Below are positions 35,762-44,468 of a stretch of DNA of 64,000 nt, piece by piece (the stretch's first letter is position 1; every line of letters begins with the position of its first letter). The stretch is from an uncultured Christensenella sp. (GTDB lineage: Bacteria > Bacillota > Clostridia > Christensenellales > Borkfalkiaceae). A model generated the notes under the pieces. The model saw only the letters and a program-made list of their open reading frames with translations. It did not search any database and was not told where the DNA came from. The translations under genes and the position numbers were made by a program. Location: NCBI GenBank assembly GCA_910577055.1, contig CAJTKX010000002.1, forward strand, positions 186,001-250,000. The letters are read 5' to 3'.

Positions 35762-36036
35762 AAAAGTTTTTAAAATCAGCGCGGCAAAAGGTTTTTAAGC
35801 CGTACTTTAAAATGCTTTTTATGCGGCTTATCGTCTTTTATCAAAGGCACTTTTCAAAGCACACTTGTCTGTACGAGCCGACTTGTTCGGAGTATATGAA
35901 AAGGTCTATAAATAACAAGGGAGTGCTGCGCGGAATACTTATCGGCTGTTGGCGCCTATTGCGGTGCAATCCGTTGTCTAAGGGCGGATACGACCCCGCG
36001 CCCGAGCGCAGATTACGCTTCAAATGGGTGCTTTAA
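35746..36036 (+). CDS. yidD: YidD membrane protein insertion efficiency factor
   Basis: 96 residues. LIVFYQRHFSKHTCLYEPTCSEYMKRSI and CWRLLRCNPLSKGGYDPAP are the YidD signature. It sits at the inner membrane and aids YidC-dependent insertion. The N-terminal 20 residues are unusually basic. Family A repeat begins seven bases after its stop. Confidence 0.95.
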   Translation: MRKSVKKFLKSARQKVFKPYFKMLFMRLIVFYQRHFSKHTCLYEPTCSEYMKRSINNKGVLRGILIGCWRLLRCNPLSKGGYDPAPERRLRFKWVL

Positions 36037-36042
36037 AAGCGA

Positions 36043-36140
36043 TAGACCCCCATATATGCTTGAAATAACGCGTTTTTAAGGCTTGAATGCAAGCGACACG
36101 CTAACGTTATAAAGATATAAGGATTAAACTTCAAGTTTAT
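36043..36140 (+). repeat. Full-length A+B interspersed repeat upstream of yidC
   Basis: Starts with family A (TAGACCCCCATATATGC, TTG, AAATAACGC), continues through a small hairpin (GCTTG-AATG-CAAGC), and ends with family B, AAGGATTAAAC then TTCAAGTTTATG. The palindrome TAAACTTCAAGTTTA encloses the ribosome-binding region, and its last two bases are part of the yidC ATG. Compare 63283-63386 before nrdG. Confidence 0.75.
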
Positions 36141-37377
36141 GAATTTACTCAATTTACTTACAACTTCATCCAACTATTATACGGTTGGCGTTACGCCCGT
36201 AAGCGCGGGCGACCTTAGCGGTATCGGCTGGGTTATCGGTTGGATTTTCGACTTATTCTCGAACTTCTACGGCGCGGTAGCATTAGGCGTTATCGTATTT
36301 ACGCTTGCTTTAAAAACGTTGGTGCTTCCGCTCGATATATATTCGAGGGTCAAGACCAAAAAGCAATCGCTGTTGATGGAGCGTATGCGTCCGCAGATGG
36401 AAAAACTGCAAAAGCAGTACGCGAACGACAAGAATATGTATCAGCAAAAGGTTATGGAGCTGCAAAAAGCAAACGGCTATAACCCGTTGGGCGCGTGCCT
36501 ACCTATGATAGTTTCGCTAGTCATATTCATGGTTATATTAAGTGCGTTTTCAACCTATTCGAACTATGCGGTTTTGCGCGATTACAGCGAAATGGCGAGG
36601 TACTACAACGAAACCGTTCAAGAATTCGTTATAACCGAAGAGGAAAACGGCGAGGAACGCTTTTTAAATGCGGTGGAACACGAAGGAGCAACCGTTTATA
36701 CGGTAGAATTCGAAAAATTTGCCGCTTATTACGGCAAAGTAGATACCGAATTTGATGCGAGCGATTTTGCAAGCAAGTCCGAACAAGATAAATGGGAAGT
36801 AGTTTCAAATTATATCGAACTGCACGCGCGCGAAAGGGCCGCGCAATATTATTTGGATAACAGCGACGGCACGCACTTCGGTTGGATAGGTAACCTTTGG
36901 TATCCCGATTCGATGTTGAATAAAGAAGTGCCCGATTACGCAAAATTTACTTCGGCGACGACCCGTGCGGGCATCACCGTAAGCGAAAACGACTATAACA
37001 GCGTAACGTTTAACCTTTCCGAACAGAAAAACAACTATAACGGTTATTTCGTGCTTATAGTACTTTCGATAGGACTGATGTTCTTACAGCAGTTCATAAT
37101 GATGAAGTCGCAAAAAGCCGCTAACGAGCTTTCCTCTGTGGACGGAAGCGCGGCAAAGACGAACAAGTGGATGATGATTATTATGCCGATTATTTTCGGT
37201 ATGTTTTCGTTTATGTACAGTGCGGCGTTCTCTATATACATGATAACCAACACTCTGTACGGGCTGATTTCCACGCTCATTATCAATAAAATAGTAACCG
37301 TAAGGTTTGCAAATCAAGAAATAAAGGCGGCTTCCTCGGCAAGACCGTCAAGCAAGGCAAAGAGATTAAAAAAGTAA
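36139..37377 (+). CDS. yidC: YidC/Oxa1 membrane protein insertase, enlarged
   Basis: 412 residues with a conserved insertase core (LGVIVFTLALKTLVLPLDIYSRVKTKKQ; NPLGACLPMIVSLVIFMVILSAF; GYFVLIVLSIGLMFLQQFIMMKSQ; MIIMPIIFGMFSFMYSAAFSIYMITN). The K/R of the substrate groove appears in SRVKTK. Firmicutes homologues have 260-290 residues; here an extra segment of about 170 residues (about 145-310, acidic and aromatic) separates two membrane segments and would lie outside the cell. It lacks a clear lipobox. The gene lies in the standard yidD-yidC-jag order. Confidence 0.95.
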   Translation: MNLLNLLTTSSNYYTVGVTPVSAGDLSGIGWVIGWIFDLFSNFYGAVALGVIVFTLALKTLVLPLDIYSRVKTKKQSLLMERMRPQMEKLQKQYANDKNMYQQKVMELQKANGYNPLGACLPMIVSLVIFMVILSAFSTYSNYAVLRDYSEMARYYNETVQEFVITEEENGEERFLNAVEHEGATVYTVEFEKFAAYYGKVDTEFDASDFASKSEQDKWEVVSNYIELHARERAAQYYLDNSDGTHFGWIGNLWYPDSMLNKEVPDYAKFTSATTRAGITVSENDYNSVTFNLSEQKNNYNGYFVLIVLSIGLMFLQQFIMMKSQKAANELSSVDGSAAKTNKWMMIIMPIIFGMFSFMYSAAFSIYMITNTLYGLISTLIINKIVTVRFANQEIKAASSARPSSKAKRLKK

Positions 37378-37426
37378 GCTAATCCCCGTTAATTAAGGCA
37401 TAGTAGGGGGTCTAAGGAGAATTGTA

Positions 37427-38356
37427 ATGGAAGATAAAAACGTATTTACGGGCAAAACCGTAGACGAAGCGCTTGATTTGGGGCTTGAAGCTTTGGGACT
37501 TACGCTCGACGAAATCGATTATGAGGTTTTGGAAGAAGGCAAGAAAAAGCTGTTCGGCTCGATAAAAGCGGTAGTCAAGATTATACCCAAGGGCGAGGCA
37601 AAGCGCGCAGAGAAGCCCGCTGCGCCCGCTCCCAAAGAAAAGATTGAAAAGAAACCCGTAAGCGCAAAGCCCGTTAAAAAGAGCGAAGGCGTTAGAAAAG
37701 CTGACGGCGAAGCGGTTGACGTTTTGGAGTTTTTGGACGGACTTTTAGCTAAGCTCGGTATAGACGGCAAAAGCGAAATTGTAAACGTAGAGAACGGCGT
37801 TCATATCGAAATTAAGACGAGCGCGTCTGCACGGGTTATAGGAAAGCACGGCGACGTGCTAGATGCAATACAAAGCATTGCCGGCGCAGTTGCGAATATC
37901 GGAAACGAAGAATATAAAAAGGTTATCGTAGATTGTGAAAATTACCGTTCACAGCGCGAACAGACTTTAAAGGATTTGGCTGTTAAAATTGCAAACAAGG
38001 CGGTTGAAACGGGCAGAAAAATTATTTTGGAGCCTATGACTCCTTACGAAAGAAGAGTAATTCATTCAACGCTTGCGGACAACGGCGAAGTTAAGACGGC
38101 GTCCGAAGGCAGAGAACCCGCAAGATATATTGTAGTTATTCCTAACAACGCGCGCCCGGGCGACAGAGGCGTAAGACTTGGCGACAGACGGCGCGACGGC
38201 AACCGTGACAGACGCGGTCGCAGCGGCGAAAAGCGCTTTGATAACCGCAGAAGAGAGGGCGGTGCAAGACCCGCAAACGGCGGCGCAAAACGCGGCAAAA
38301 AAGAGATACACTTCGGTACTTTCCTTGGAAACAGCAACGATAAACGTGACGTTTAA
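37427..38356 (+). CDS. jag: Jag/KhpB RNA-binding protein with an Arg/Gly-rich tail
   Basis: 309 residues. Jag-N domain (1-55, FTGKTVDEALDLGLEALGL), a Lys/Pro/Ala-rich linker (to about 105), KH domain with ARVIGKHGDVLDAIQSI, and R3H domain with REQTLKDLAVKIANKAVETG and PYERRVIHSTLAD. The last 70 residues are strongly Arg/Gly/Asn-rich, like an RGG tail, beyond the usual end. KhpB binds small RNAs and is linked to cell elongation. The final codons and stop (GACGTTTAA) are part of a 41-bp direct repeat. Confidence 0.94.
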   Translation: MEDKNVFTGKTVDEALDLGLEALGLTLDEIDYEVLEEGKKKLFGSIKAVVKIIPKGEAKRAEKPAAPAPKEKIEKKPVSAKPVKKSEGVRKADGEAVDVLEFLDGLLAKLGIDGKSEIVNVENGVHIEIKTSASARVIGKHGDVLDAIQSIAGAVANIGNEEYKKVIVDCENYRSQREQTLKDLAVKIANKAVETGRKIILEPMTPYERRVIHSTLADNGEVKTASEGREPARYIVVIPNNARPGDRGVRLGDRRRDGNRDRRGRSGEKRFDNRRREGGARPANGGAKRGKKEIHFGTFLGNSNDKRDV

Positions 38357-38382
38357 TCCAAGTATCTTAATGGCGGTAAAAT
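38342..38382 (-). repeat. Family B repeat, copy 1 after jag
   Basis: 41 bases nearly identical to 38410-38450 (one mismatch). It includes the palindrome TAAACGTGACGTTTA and, on the minus strand, TACTTGGATTAAACGTC. It overlaps the last jag codons. Confidence 0.85.
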
Positions 38383-38409
38383 GATACCGACAGAACGCAC
38401 GTCAAGCGC

Positions 38410-38450
38410 AAACGTGACGTTTAATCCAAGTATCTTAATGGCGATAAAAT
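38410..38450 (-). repeat. Family B repeat, copy 2 after jag
   Basis: Second copy 68 bases on. Its minus-strand form closely matches the nrdG leader at 63352-63382. Confidence 0.85.
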
Positions 38451-38479
38451 CGGCAAAGTTTGACATCAAAACAAGCATT

Positions 38480-38514
38480 GCCCCCAATATATGTTGCAAA
38501 TAACGCAAATTTAA
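38480..38514 (+). repeat. Family A repeat after jag
   Basis: CCCCCAATATATG, TTGC, AAATAACGC, then AAATTTAAGC. The core is one base longer than in other copies. Confidence 0.75.
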
Positions 38515-38523
38515 GCATAAAAA

Positions 38524-38553
38524 ACAGCCCGTAGGCATTTGCCTACGGGCTGT
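38524..38553. terminator. Bidirectional terminator, jag and pckG
   Basis: A perfect 13-bp stem ACAGCCCGTAGGC / GCCTACGGGCTGT with a four-base loop. A-rich before and T-rich after. Confidence 0.88.
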
Positions 38554-38562
38554 AAAATTTTA

Positions 38563-40455
38563 TTATTCTTTATCGGTTTTCTTTGCGGCGGGTTTCGGTT
38601 TTGCGGGAGCCTCAGCCGCCGTTGCGGGTGTTTTCTTTTCAACCTTGCAATTTGCTTTCAAGGTTGCAAGGCAGTCCCAAAGCTCTTGGGGAATTCTGTC
38701 CTTAATGGTGCCGTTGTAGTAGCCTTCAAGCTCTTCGGCTTCCTTTGCCCACTTTTCTTTGTCAACGGTAAGTATAGCCGTCAAATCGTCTACGCCGAAC
38801 TTCTTGCCCGCGCAAATTTCGTAATCCAAATCGGTAAGGTCGATGTCCTCAGCTTTGGGCACATAACCGATAGCCGTTTCTTCCGCGTCAACGGGAGTGT
38901 CGGAGCAACGCTTCAATATCCATTCGAGTACGCGCATATTGTCGCCGAAGCCGGGCCACATAAAGTTGCCGTCCTTATCAGTTCTGAACCAGTTTACGTT
39001 GAATATCTTGGGAGGATTTTTAATCTTCGTGCCCATATCAACCCAATGAGCGAAATAGTCGCCCATATGATATCCCGCGAAGGGTTTCATAGCCATAGGG
39101 TCGTGACGAAGCACGCCTACCGCGCCCGCAGCGGCAGCTGTCGTTTCCGAGGACATTGCCGAGCCGATAAATACGCCGTGGTTCCAATCTCTCGCTTCGT
39201 ATACAAGGGGCGTAGTAGATGCGCGTCTGCCGCCGAAGATGATTGCGGAGAGGGGAACTGCGTCCTTTTCGGAGTTGAATTTATCCGAAATGCAAGGGCA
39301 GTTGCCCGCGGGTGCGGTGAAACGCGAGTTGGGGTGCGCAGCGCAAGTAGATTTATCTTTCTTGTCGAACTTAGCGGGATTCCAAGGTTTGCCCGTCCAA
39401 TCTATTACGTGCTCGGGCAGCTCTTTCGTAAGTCCTTCCCACCATACCGTCATATCGTCGGTGTTAAGCGCAACGTTTGTAAATATAGTGCCGCGCTTGG
39501 TTGATTGCAGTGCGTTATAGTTCGAGTGCTCGTTCGTGCCGGGCGCTACGCCGAAGAACCCGTTTTCGGGGTTAACAGCCCAAAGTCTGCCATCCTCGCC
39601 CACTCTTATCCAAGCGATATCATCGCCGATAGTTTCTATTTTATAGCCCAAATCCGTGTAATGTTTGGGTGGAATAAGCATTGCAAGGTTGGTTTTACCG
39701 CAAGCGGAGGGGAAAGCCGCCGCAACGTACTTCTTTTCGCCGTCGGGGAAAGTTACGCCGAGGATAAGCATATGCTCTGCCATCCAGCCCTCGTTTTTGC
39801 CAAGCCAAGACGCAATTCTTAGCGCAAAGCACTTCTTGCCCAAAAGCACGTTGCCGCCGTAAGCGGAGTTCACCGAAATAATAAGATTATCTTCGGGGAA
39901 GTGCATTATGTATCTCTTTTCCGCGTCAACGTTGCATTTTGCGTGGAAACCTTTTATAAAATCTCCGTCTTTGCCGATTTTATTCAAAACAGACTTTCCT
40001 ACGCGTGTCATAATGTTCATATTCAACACAACGTAGATGCTGTCGGTGACCTCGATGCCGTATTTAGCAAAATCACTGCCCACAACGCCCATCGAGTAGG
40101 GGATAACGTACATCGTTCTGCCTTTCATCGAACCGCGCGCAATCTCGTTTGCAAGCTCCTTCGCTTCGCGGGGGTCCATCCAATAGTTGATAGGACCGGC
40201 ATCCTCTTTATTCTTAGTACAGATGAAAGTTCTGTCCTCGACGCGGGCAACGTCGTTTACCTTGGTACGGTGAAGATAGCAGTCGGGAAGAAGATGCTCG
40301 TTTAATTTAATAAGCTCGCCGCTTTTAACGGCTTCTTCTTTTAACGCTTTAATTTGGTCCGCGCTGCCGTCTATCCACACGATTTTATCGGGCTGAGCAA
40401 GGTCCGCGCTTTCTTGAACGAAATCCAACACCTTTTTATTTTTAGTCAGTGCCAT
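38563..40455 (-). CDS. pckG: Phosphoenolpyruvate carboxykinase, GTP type
   Basis: 630 residues. Signature P-loop FPSACGKTNLAML, substrate and metal sites in GGRRASTTPLVYEA and WHEN-like WNHGVFIG, and R-loop region near the N-terminus (CYLHRTKVNDVARVEDRTFI). It interconverts oxaloacetate plus GTP with PEP, GDP and CO2; in fermenting anaerobes it often runs toward oxaloacetate. The C-terminal tail of about 25 residues is Ala/Pro/Lys-rich (TPATAAEAPAKPKPAAKK) and unlike the family. AAGGAGTGAATTT precedes the ATG. Confidence 0.96.
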   Translation of the reverse strand: MALTKNKKVLDFVQESADLAQPDKIVWIDGSADQIKALKEEAVKSGELIKLNEHLLPDCYLHRTKVNDVARVEDRTFICTKNKEDAGPINYWMDPREAKELANEIARGSMKGRTMYVIPYSMGVVGSDFAKYGIEVTDSIYVVLNMNIMTRVGKSVLNKIGKDGDFIKGFHAKCNVDAEKRYIMHFPEDNLIISVNSAYGGNVLLGKKCFALRIASWLGKNEGWMAEHMLILGVTFPDGEKKYVAAAFPSACGKTNLAMLIPPKHYTDLGYKIETIGDDIAWIRVGEDGRLWAVNPENGFFGVAPGTNEHSNYNALQSTKRGTIFTNVALNTDDMTVWWEGLTKELPEHVIDWTGKPWNPAKFDKKDKSTCAAHPNSRFTAPAGNCPCISDKFNSEKDAVPLSAIIFGGRRASTTPLVYEARDWNHGVFIGSAMSSETTAAAAGAVGVLRHDPMAMKPFAGYHMGDYFAHWVDMGTKIKNPPKIFNVNWFRTDKDGNFMWPGFGDNMRVLEWILKRCSDTPVDAEETAIGYVPKAEDIDLTDLDYEICAGKKFGVDDLTAILTVDKEKWAKEAEELEGYYNGTIKDRIPQELWDCLATLKANCKVEKKTPATAAEAPAKPKPAAKKTDKE

Positions 40456-40659
40456 AAAAATTCACTCCTTACAAATTATAAACTGTTTTTTACAAAAACT
40501 TTTACAAATACTATTATATTATAATTTGTCAAAAAAATCAAATTAATTGAATTAAAGAATTGTGAAAATAAACACACAAAAAGGACATATTTTTACACTT
40601 TATTATAAAATTCGCGCTTGCGGCATATATATAATGAAAAAAAAGCGTTAAAGGTAAAT

Positions 40660-41658
40660 ATGGGTTACACAAAAAACATTGCTGTAATTAAAGGAATAAA
40701 GGACGGCTTTTCGGTTGACGGAGGGGCGCTGTCCGGTCTTGTCAAAGCCGAAAAGTACGGGGCTAAACTTCGCGTAGAAGTTAGCTTGATAAATTTTGCG
40801 CCGCTAACGGAAGGCAAGTATGTGTGCGCGCTGTCCGACGGGAAGTCTACCGTTGTGGTTGAGGACGGCGAGTTCGAGGGGCAAAGCGACGTAAATACCG
40901 AAAACGGTTTTGCCGCGCTTATATGCTATGTAAAAGGTCAAGTTTTTCCAATTGCCTCGGCAGTATGCGGCAACAACCACGATATTACGCTTAAATTAAA
41001 AGCCGAGGTAGAGCGGGAAGAAAACTTAAAAGCAGCCCAAACCGCCGTAAGCGAAAAGGCGGCAAAAAACGAAAGTGCGGCGCAACAAGAATACGAGGAT
41101 GAGGCAATAGCGGAGGTGAATTATTATGAATACGCAGAAGCTTTTAAAGACGGTGGAGCTTTACGCGCGGATAAAAATGAAAAAGAGGACGGGGAAAAGG
41201 CATGCGGCGATGAGGCGGCTTTTAGCGCTGTCAAGGAAAGGGAAAACGGCGTAAAAGGCGGCGAAAGTGCTACATATTCGGGGGGTAACGACAAGTTTAG
41301 TAAAAAAAGCCCCATTGTAGAGGGTGGAATATTCTATGAAAGAATGAAGGACGAAATAGACTCGATACTGTCCAAATACCCCTCGGAGCAGCCGCTTAAC
41401 GATATGATAGAGGACTCAAAATGGGTTAAAATCTCTTACGGAGAGGGCGGCTATTATGTGTTCGGCGTGCTATATTCGGGGGGCAAACCCAAATATATGT
41501 GTTACGGGGTGCCCACAAAGCAAAGCAGCGTTCCGCCCCAAAGTATGGAGGGATTGGCTTCGTTTTTGCCCGCATCGCCCGAAGATAGCGAAAGCGGCTA
41601 TTGGGTTATGTATCAAGACGCGGAAACGGGCGCAAGCGTTAAAATAAGCATAATGTAA
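40660..41658 (+). CDS. Protein of unknown function with a charged middle region
   Basis: 332 residues from the ATG at 40660 (weak AAGG upstream); the frame could also start at a TTG at 40618. About 1-125 is a beta-rich domain (AVIKGIKDGFSVDGGALSGLVKAEKYG ... NNHDITLKLKAEVE). Residues 125-225 are charged and low-complexity. The C-terminal 100 residues form a second globular part (DSILSKYPSEQPLNDMIEDSKWVKISYGEGGYYVFGVLY...). No catalytic motif seen. It is monocistronic with its own terminator. No function is proposed. Confidence 0.8.
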   Translation: MGYTKNIAVIKGIKDGFSVDGGALSGLVKAEKYGAKLRVEVSLINFAPLTEGKYVCALSDGKSTVVVEDGEFEGQSDVNTENGFAALICYVKGQVFPIASAVCGNNHDITLKLKAEVEREENLKAAQTAVSEKAAKNESAAQQEYEDEAIAEVNYYEYAEAFKDGGALRADKNEKEDGEKACGDEAAFSAVKERENGVKGGESATYSGGNDKFSKKSPIVEGGIFYERMKDEIDSILSKYPSEQPLNDMIEDSKWVKISYGEGGYYVFGVLYSGGKPKYMCYGVPTKQSSVPPQSMEGLASFLPASPEDSESGYWVMYQDAETGASVKISIM

Positions 41659-41688
41659 TAAGGCTTTGCCGATGCGGCAAAGCCTTAT
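41658..41688. terminator. Terminator between the unknown gene and the DUF378 gene
   Basis: ATAAGGCTTTGCC / GGCAAAGCCTTAT with a five-base loop, T-rich exit on the plus strand. Its right arm overlaps the last codon of the convergent gene. Confidence 0.8.
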
Positions 41689-41894
41689 TTTAACCCTTTA
41701 AACGGTTTGAATGCTATTAAAGAATAAATCGTAAACAGCGCGGAAACGCCGCAAATTGCAAAAAACGAGCGGTATGCCACCTCGCTTCCAAAGGTTAAAA
41801 AGCTTATCAAATCAAAGCCCGAAAGCGCGTATACACCCCCGCATATGCCTAAAATAACGAGGTTTGCAACACAAAAATAGCAAGTCATTTTCAT
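41685..41894 (-). CDS. DUF378 two-helix membrane protein
   Basis: 69 residues from ATG at 41894. Two membrane helices with the DUF378 pattern (FCVANLVILGICGGVYALSGFDLISFL ... FFAICGVSALFTIYSLIAF), like Bacillus YuzA. A TTG at 41930 overlapping the stop of the upstream gene (TTGA) would add 12 residues and couple the two. Function unknown. Confidence 0.75.
   Translation of the reverse strand: MKMTCYFCVANLVILGICGGVYALSGFDLISFLTFGSEVAYRSFFAICGVSALFTIYSLIAFKPFKGLK
41833..41860 (+). repeat. Family A repeat inside the DUF378 gene (antisense)
   Basis: ACACCCCCGCATATGC, CTA, AAATAACGA. It is the only family A copy located within a coding region that also keeps the AAATAACG half. Confidence 0.55.
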
Positions 41895-41926
41895 AATAGA
41901 AGTATGGGGCGTAAAGAAAAAAATAT

Positions 41927-42187
41927 TCAAATTGAAATATTGTCTAATACAAGCTTATCGAATTCGGGGCGCTCGGCAAAGTCGCGCGGAAGAAACCTTA
42001 CCGTTCGGAATTTAGCGTAATTGAAAATATGCGTCTTTAACAAAATGGGCGTGGCGATATCCAGCGCTTCGCATATGTCCGAAAGGTATGTAAAAAATTC
42101 CGAGTAGGTAAATTTGTCCTCTCGCATATAAGTTATTTGTTTTTCTATTTTTTCACCGATAATGACCTTCGCCCAAATTCTGAACAT
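41927..42187 (-). CDS. Small conserved-looking protein of unknown function
   Basis: 86 residues, soluble, with no motif I recognise (KIEKQITYMREDKFTYSEFFTYLSDICEALDIATPILLKTHIFNYAKF, then RFLPRDFAERPEFDKLVL). Coding character is good and the downstream gene overlaps its stop. The pattern FLPRDFAE..FDKLVL near the end suggests a folded domain. The ATG lacks a strong Shine-Dalgarno. Confidence 0.7.
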   Translation of the reverse strand: MFRIWAKVIIGEKIEKQITYMREDKFTYSEFFTYLSDICEALDIATPILLKTHIFNYAKFRTVRFLPRDFAERPEFDKLVLDNISI

Positions 42188-42274
42188 ACAACCATTATAC
42201 TAAAAACCCGCCCACGACGCAACGGTTTTTTGAAATAAACTTTAATTGTTTATGGCGCCGTCGGGCATATTCTA

Positions 42275-42341
42275 TTGACAAACGGCAAACAAAACTATAT
42301 AATATTGTAAAAAAAGCAGTGATTTCGCCGTGCGAAATCAC
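42275..42341 (+). promoter_or_regulatory. greA promoter and leader hairpin
   Basis: Near-ideal promoter TTGACA (42275-42280), 17 bases, TATAAT (42298-42303). Right after the expected start lies a perfect 10-bp hairpin GTGATTTCGC / GCGAAATCAC (42319-42341) and a T-rich stretch, before the GGGAGC ribosome-binding site. It could attenuate greA transcription or block RNA decay. Confidence 0.75.
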
Positions 42342-42377
42342 TTTTAATTATTTTTTATAATCGGGAGCAGAAAGAAA

Positions 42378-42848
42378 ATGGCAGAACTTATCGTTATGAC
42401 TAAGAAAAATTACGATGATTTGAAAAAAGAGCTTGACTACCTTGTAAAGGTTAAACGCCCTGAAATTATCGAGCGGATTGCCGAGGCGCGCAGTCACGGC
42501 GACTTATCCGAAAACGCCGAATACGACGCGGCGCGCGAAGAACAGCGTTCTAACGAGGGAAAAATTGCGGAAATAGAATATAAAATCAAAAATGCGGACA
42601 TTCGTGAAGAAAACACCGACACAAGCTATGTGCACTTAGGCAGCGTGGTAACCGTCTTTGACGAAGATATGGAAGAAGAGCAGACCTATACAATAACTTC
42701 GGTGACGGAAGTGGACGTTATGGCAAACAAAATTTCGGTTGACAGCCCCGTAGGCGCGGCGCTTTTAAGAAAAAAAGTGGGCGATAAAACCACGGTTAAA
42801 TGCCCCGACGGCACGGATTATATCCTTAAAATTCTTTCGATAAGGTAA
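42378..42848 (+). CDS. greA: Transcription elongation factor GreA
   Basis: 156 residues. Coiled coil with acidic tip (ERIAEARSHGDLSENAEYDAAREEQ) and C-terminal domain (VTEVDVMANKISVDSPVGAALLRKKVGD). GreA stimulates RNA polymerase to cleave backtracked transcripts. Five bases before lysS, a common greA-lysS operon. Confidence 0.97.
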   Translation: MAELIVMTKKNYDDLKKELDYLVKVKRPEIIERIAEARSHGDLSENAEYDAAREEQRSNEGKIAEIEYKIKNADIREENTDTSYVHLGSVVTVFDEDMEEEQTYTITSVTEVDVMANKISVDSPVGAALLRKKVGDKTTVKCPDGTDYILKILSIR

Positions 42849-42853
42849 AAATT

Positions 42854-44374
42854 ATGGCAGAAAATTCACAAAACACCGTTTTAAACGAGGAAGAAGAGGC
42901 TCTTGCCCTTGCCGAGCAAGCTCGTATCCGCCGCGAAAAGCTTTCCAAGCTTTGCGAAGAGGGAAAAAACCCGTTTGTAAAAGTTAAGTATGAAACAACC
43001 GCGCAGTCCGAGTATATAAAAAACAACTTCGATACCCTTGAAGGTAAAGAGGTTTCGGTAGCGGGCAGACTTATGTCCCGCAGAGTTATGGGCAAGGCTT
43101 CGTTTGCTCACCTTCAAGACGACAAGGGCTTGTTACAGATTTACGTCAAGCGCGACGACGTTGGCGAGGACGACTACGCCGCTTTCAAAAAAGATTACGA
43201 TTTAGGCGATATCGTAGGCGCTAAAGGTTATGTTTTCAAAACGCAGACGGGCGAAGTTTCGGTGCATTGTACGCATATCGAGATGTTGTCGAAGTGCCTT
43301 TTGCCCTTGCCCGAAAAACAGCACGGGTTGAAAGATACCGATATAAGATACCGTCGGCGCGAGCTTGATTTAATCGTCAATCCCGAGGTGAAAAACACCT
43401 TTGTAAAGCGTTCTAAAATCATTTCCGCTATACGCGATTACCTTGACGGTTGCGGATTTTTGGAGGTCGATACCCCCGTTTTGAACACGCTTGAAATCGG
43501 CGCGGCAGCGCGTCCGTTCAAGACCAAGCACAATGCGTTGGATATCGATATGTATCTCAGAATCGAAACCGAATTATACCTTAAACGGCTGATAGTAGGG
43601 GGTCTAAACCGAGTTTACGAGGTTGGGCGCATATTCCGCAACGAGGGAATGGACGCTTTTCATAACCCCGAATTTACCACGGTAGAGTGCTACGCGGCGT
43701 ACCTCGATTACTTCGATATGATGAACCTTGTCGAGGATATGTATTCGACCATTGCAAAGGAAGTTTGCGGCACCGCGGATATAACCTATCAAGGCACGGA
43801 AATTCATCTCGGCGGCAAGTGGACGAGAATGACCATGAAAGAGGCGGTCAAGAAATACTCGGGCGCGGACTACGACGAATGGGCGACCGACGCTGACGCG
43901 CGTGCTTGCGCAAAGAAGCTTGGCGTAACCGTCGAAGAGGGTGAAAGAGCGACCAAAGGGCACGTCCTTATTGCGCTGTTTGACAGCTTTGTAGAGGACA
44001 AGCTTGTACAGCCTACCTTTATTTACGACTACCCCGTGGAGAACTCTCCCCTTGCAAAGCGCAAAGAAGACGATCCCGCGTTTACTCAACGTTTCGAGTA
44101 CTTTATCTGCGCGCACGAGTTCGGCAACGCTTTCTCGGAGTTAAACGACCCCATAGACCAAAAGCAGAGGTTTGTAAAGCAAGTCGAAGAAAAACGCGCG
44201 CAAGAGCCGAGCTGCAACGCACAAATCGACGAAGATTTCGTAACCGCGCTCGAATACGGCTTGCCCCCGACGGGCGGGCTTGGCTTCGGCGTAGACCGTT
44301 TGGTTATGCTTTTGACCGACAGCGCAACGATACGCGACGTGCTGTTGTTCCCCACAATGAAACCAAAAAAGTAA
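42854..44374 (+). CDS. lysS: Lysyl-tRNA synthetase, class II
   Basis: 506 residues: OB-fold anticodon domain (about 60-165, VSVAGRLMSRRVMGKASFAHLQD) and class II catalytic domain with motif 2 (RIFRNEGMDAFHNPEFT) and motif 3 (GLPPTGGLGFGVDRLVMLL). Charges tRNA-Lys. Second gene of the greA-lysS operon. Length and motifs are normal. Confidence 0.97.
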   Translation: MAENSQNTVLNEEEEALALAEQARIRREKLSKLCEEGKNPFVKVKYETTAQSEYIKNNFDTLEGKEVSVAGRLMSRRVMGKASFAHLQDDKGLLQIYVKRDDVGEDDYAAFKKDYDLGDIVGAKGYVFKTQTGEVSVHCTHIEMLSKCLLPLPEKQHGLKDTDIRYRRRELDLIVNPEVKNTFVKRSKIISAIRDYLDGCGFLEVDTPVLNTLEIGAAARPFKTKHNALDIDMYLRIETELYLKRLIVGGLNRVYEVGRIFRNEGMDAFHNPEFTTVECYAAYLDYFDMMNLVEDMYSTIAKEVCGTADITYQGTEIHLGGKWTRMTMKEAVKKYSGADYDEWATDADARACAKKLGVTVEEGERATKGHVLIALFDSFVEDKLVQPTFIYDYPVENSPLAKRKEDDPAFTQRFEYFICAHEFGNAFSELNDPIDQKQRFVKQVEEKRAQEPSCNAQIDEDFVTALEYGLPPTGGLGFGVDRLVMLLTDSATIRDVLLFPTMKPKK

Positions 44375-44468
44375 AAAAATAATTATCGGCGCAGCCCCGA
44401 ACCGCGCTTTAAGGACTTTTCGTCGCAGTGATGTCGGCGGAACAGCAAAGAAATTTCGTGAGGGATTT

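Noticed and set aside
42319..42341. A lysine riboswitch or T-box for the greA-lysS operon
   Set aside because: The leader is about 70 bases and has only one simple hairpin; no T-box sequence or riboswitch fold is visible.
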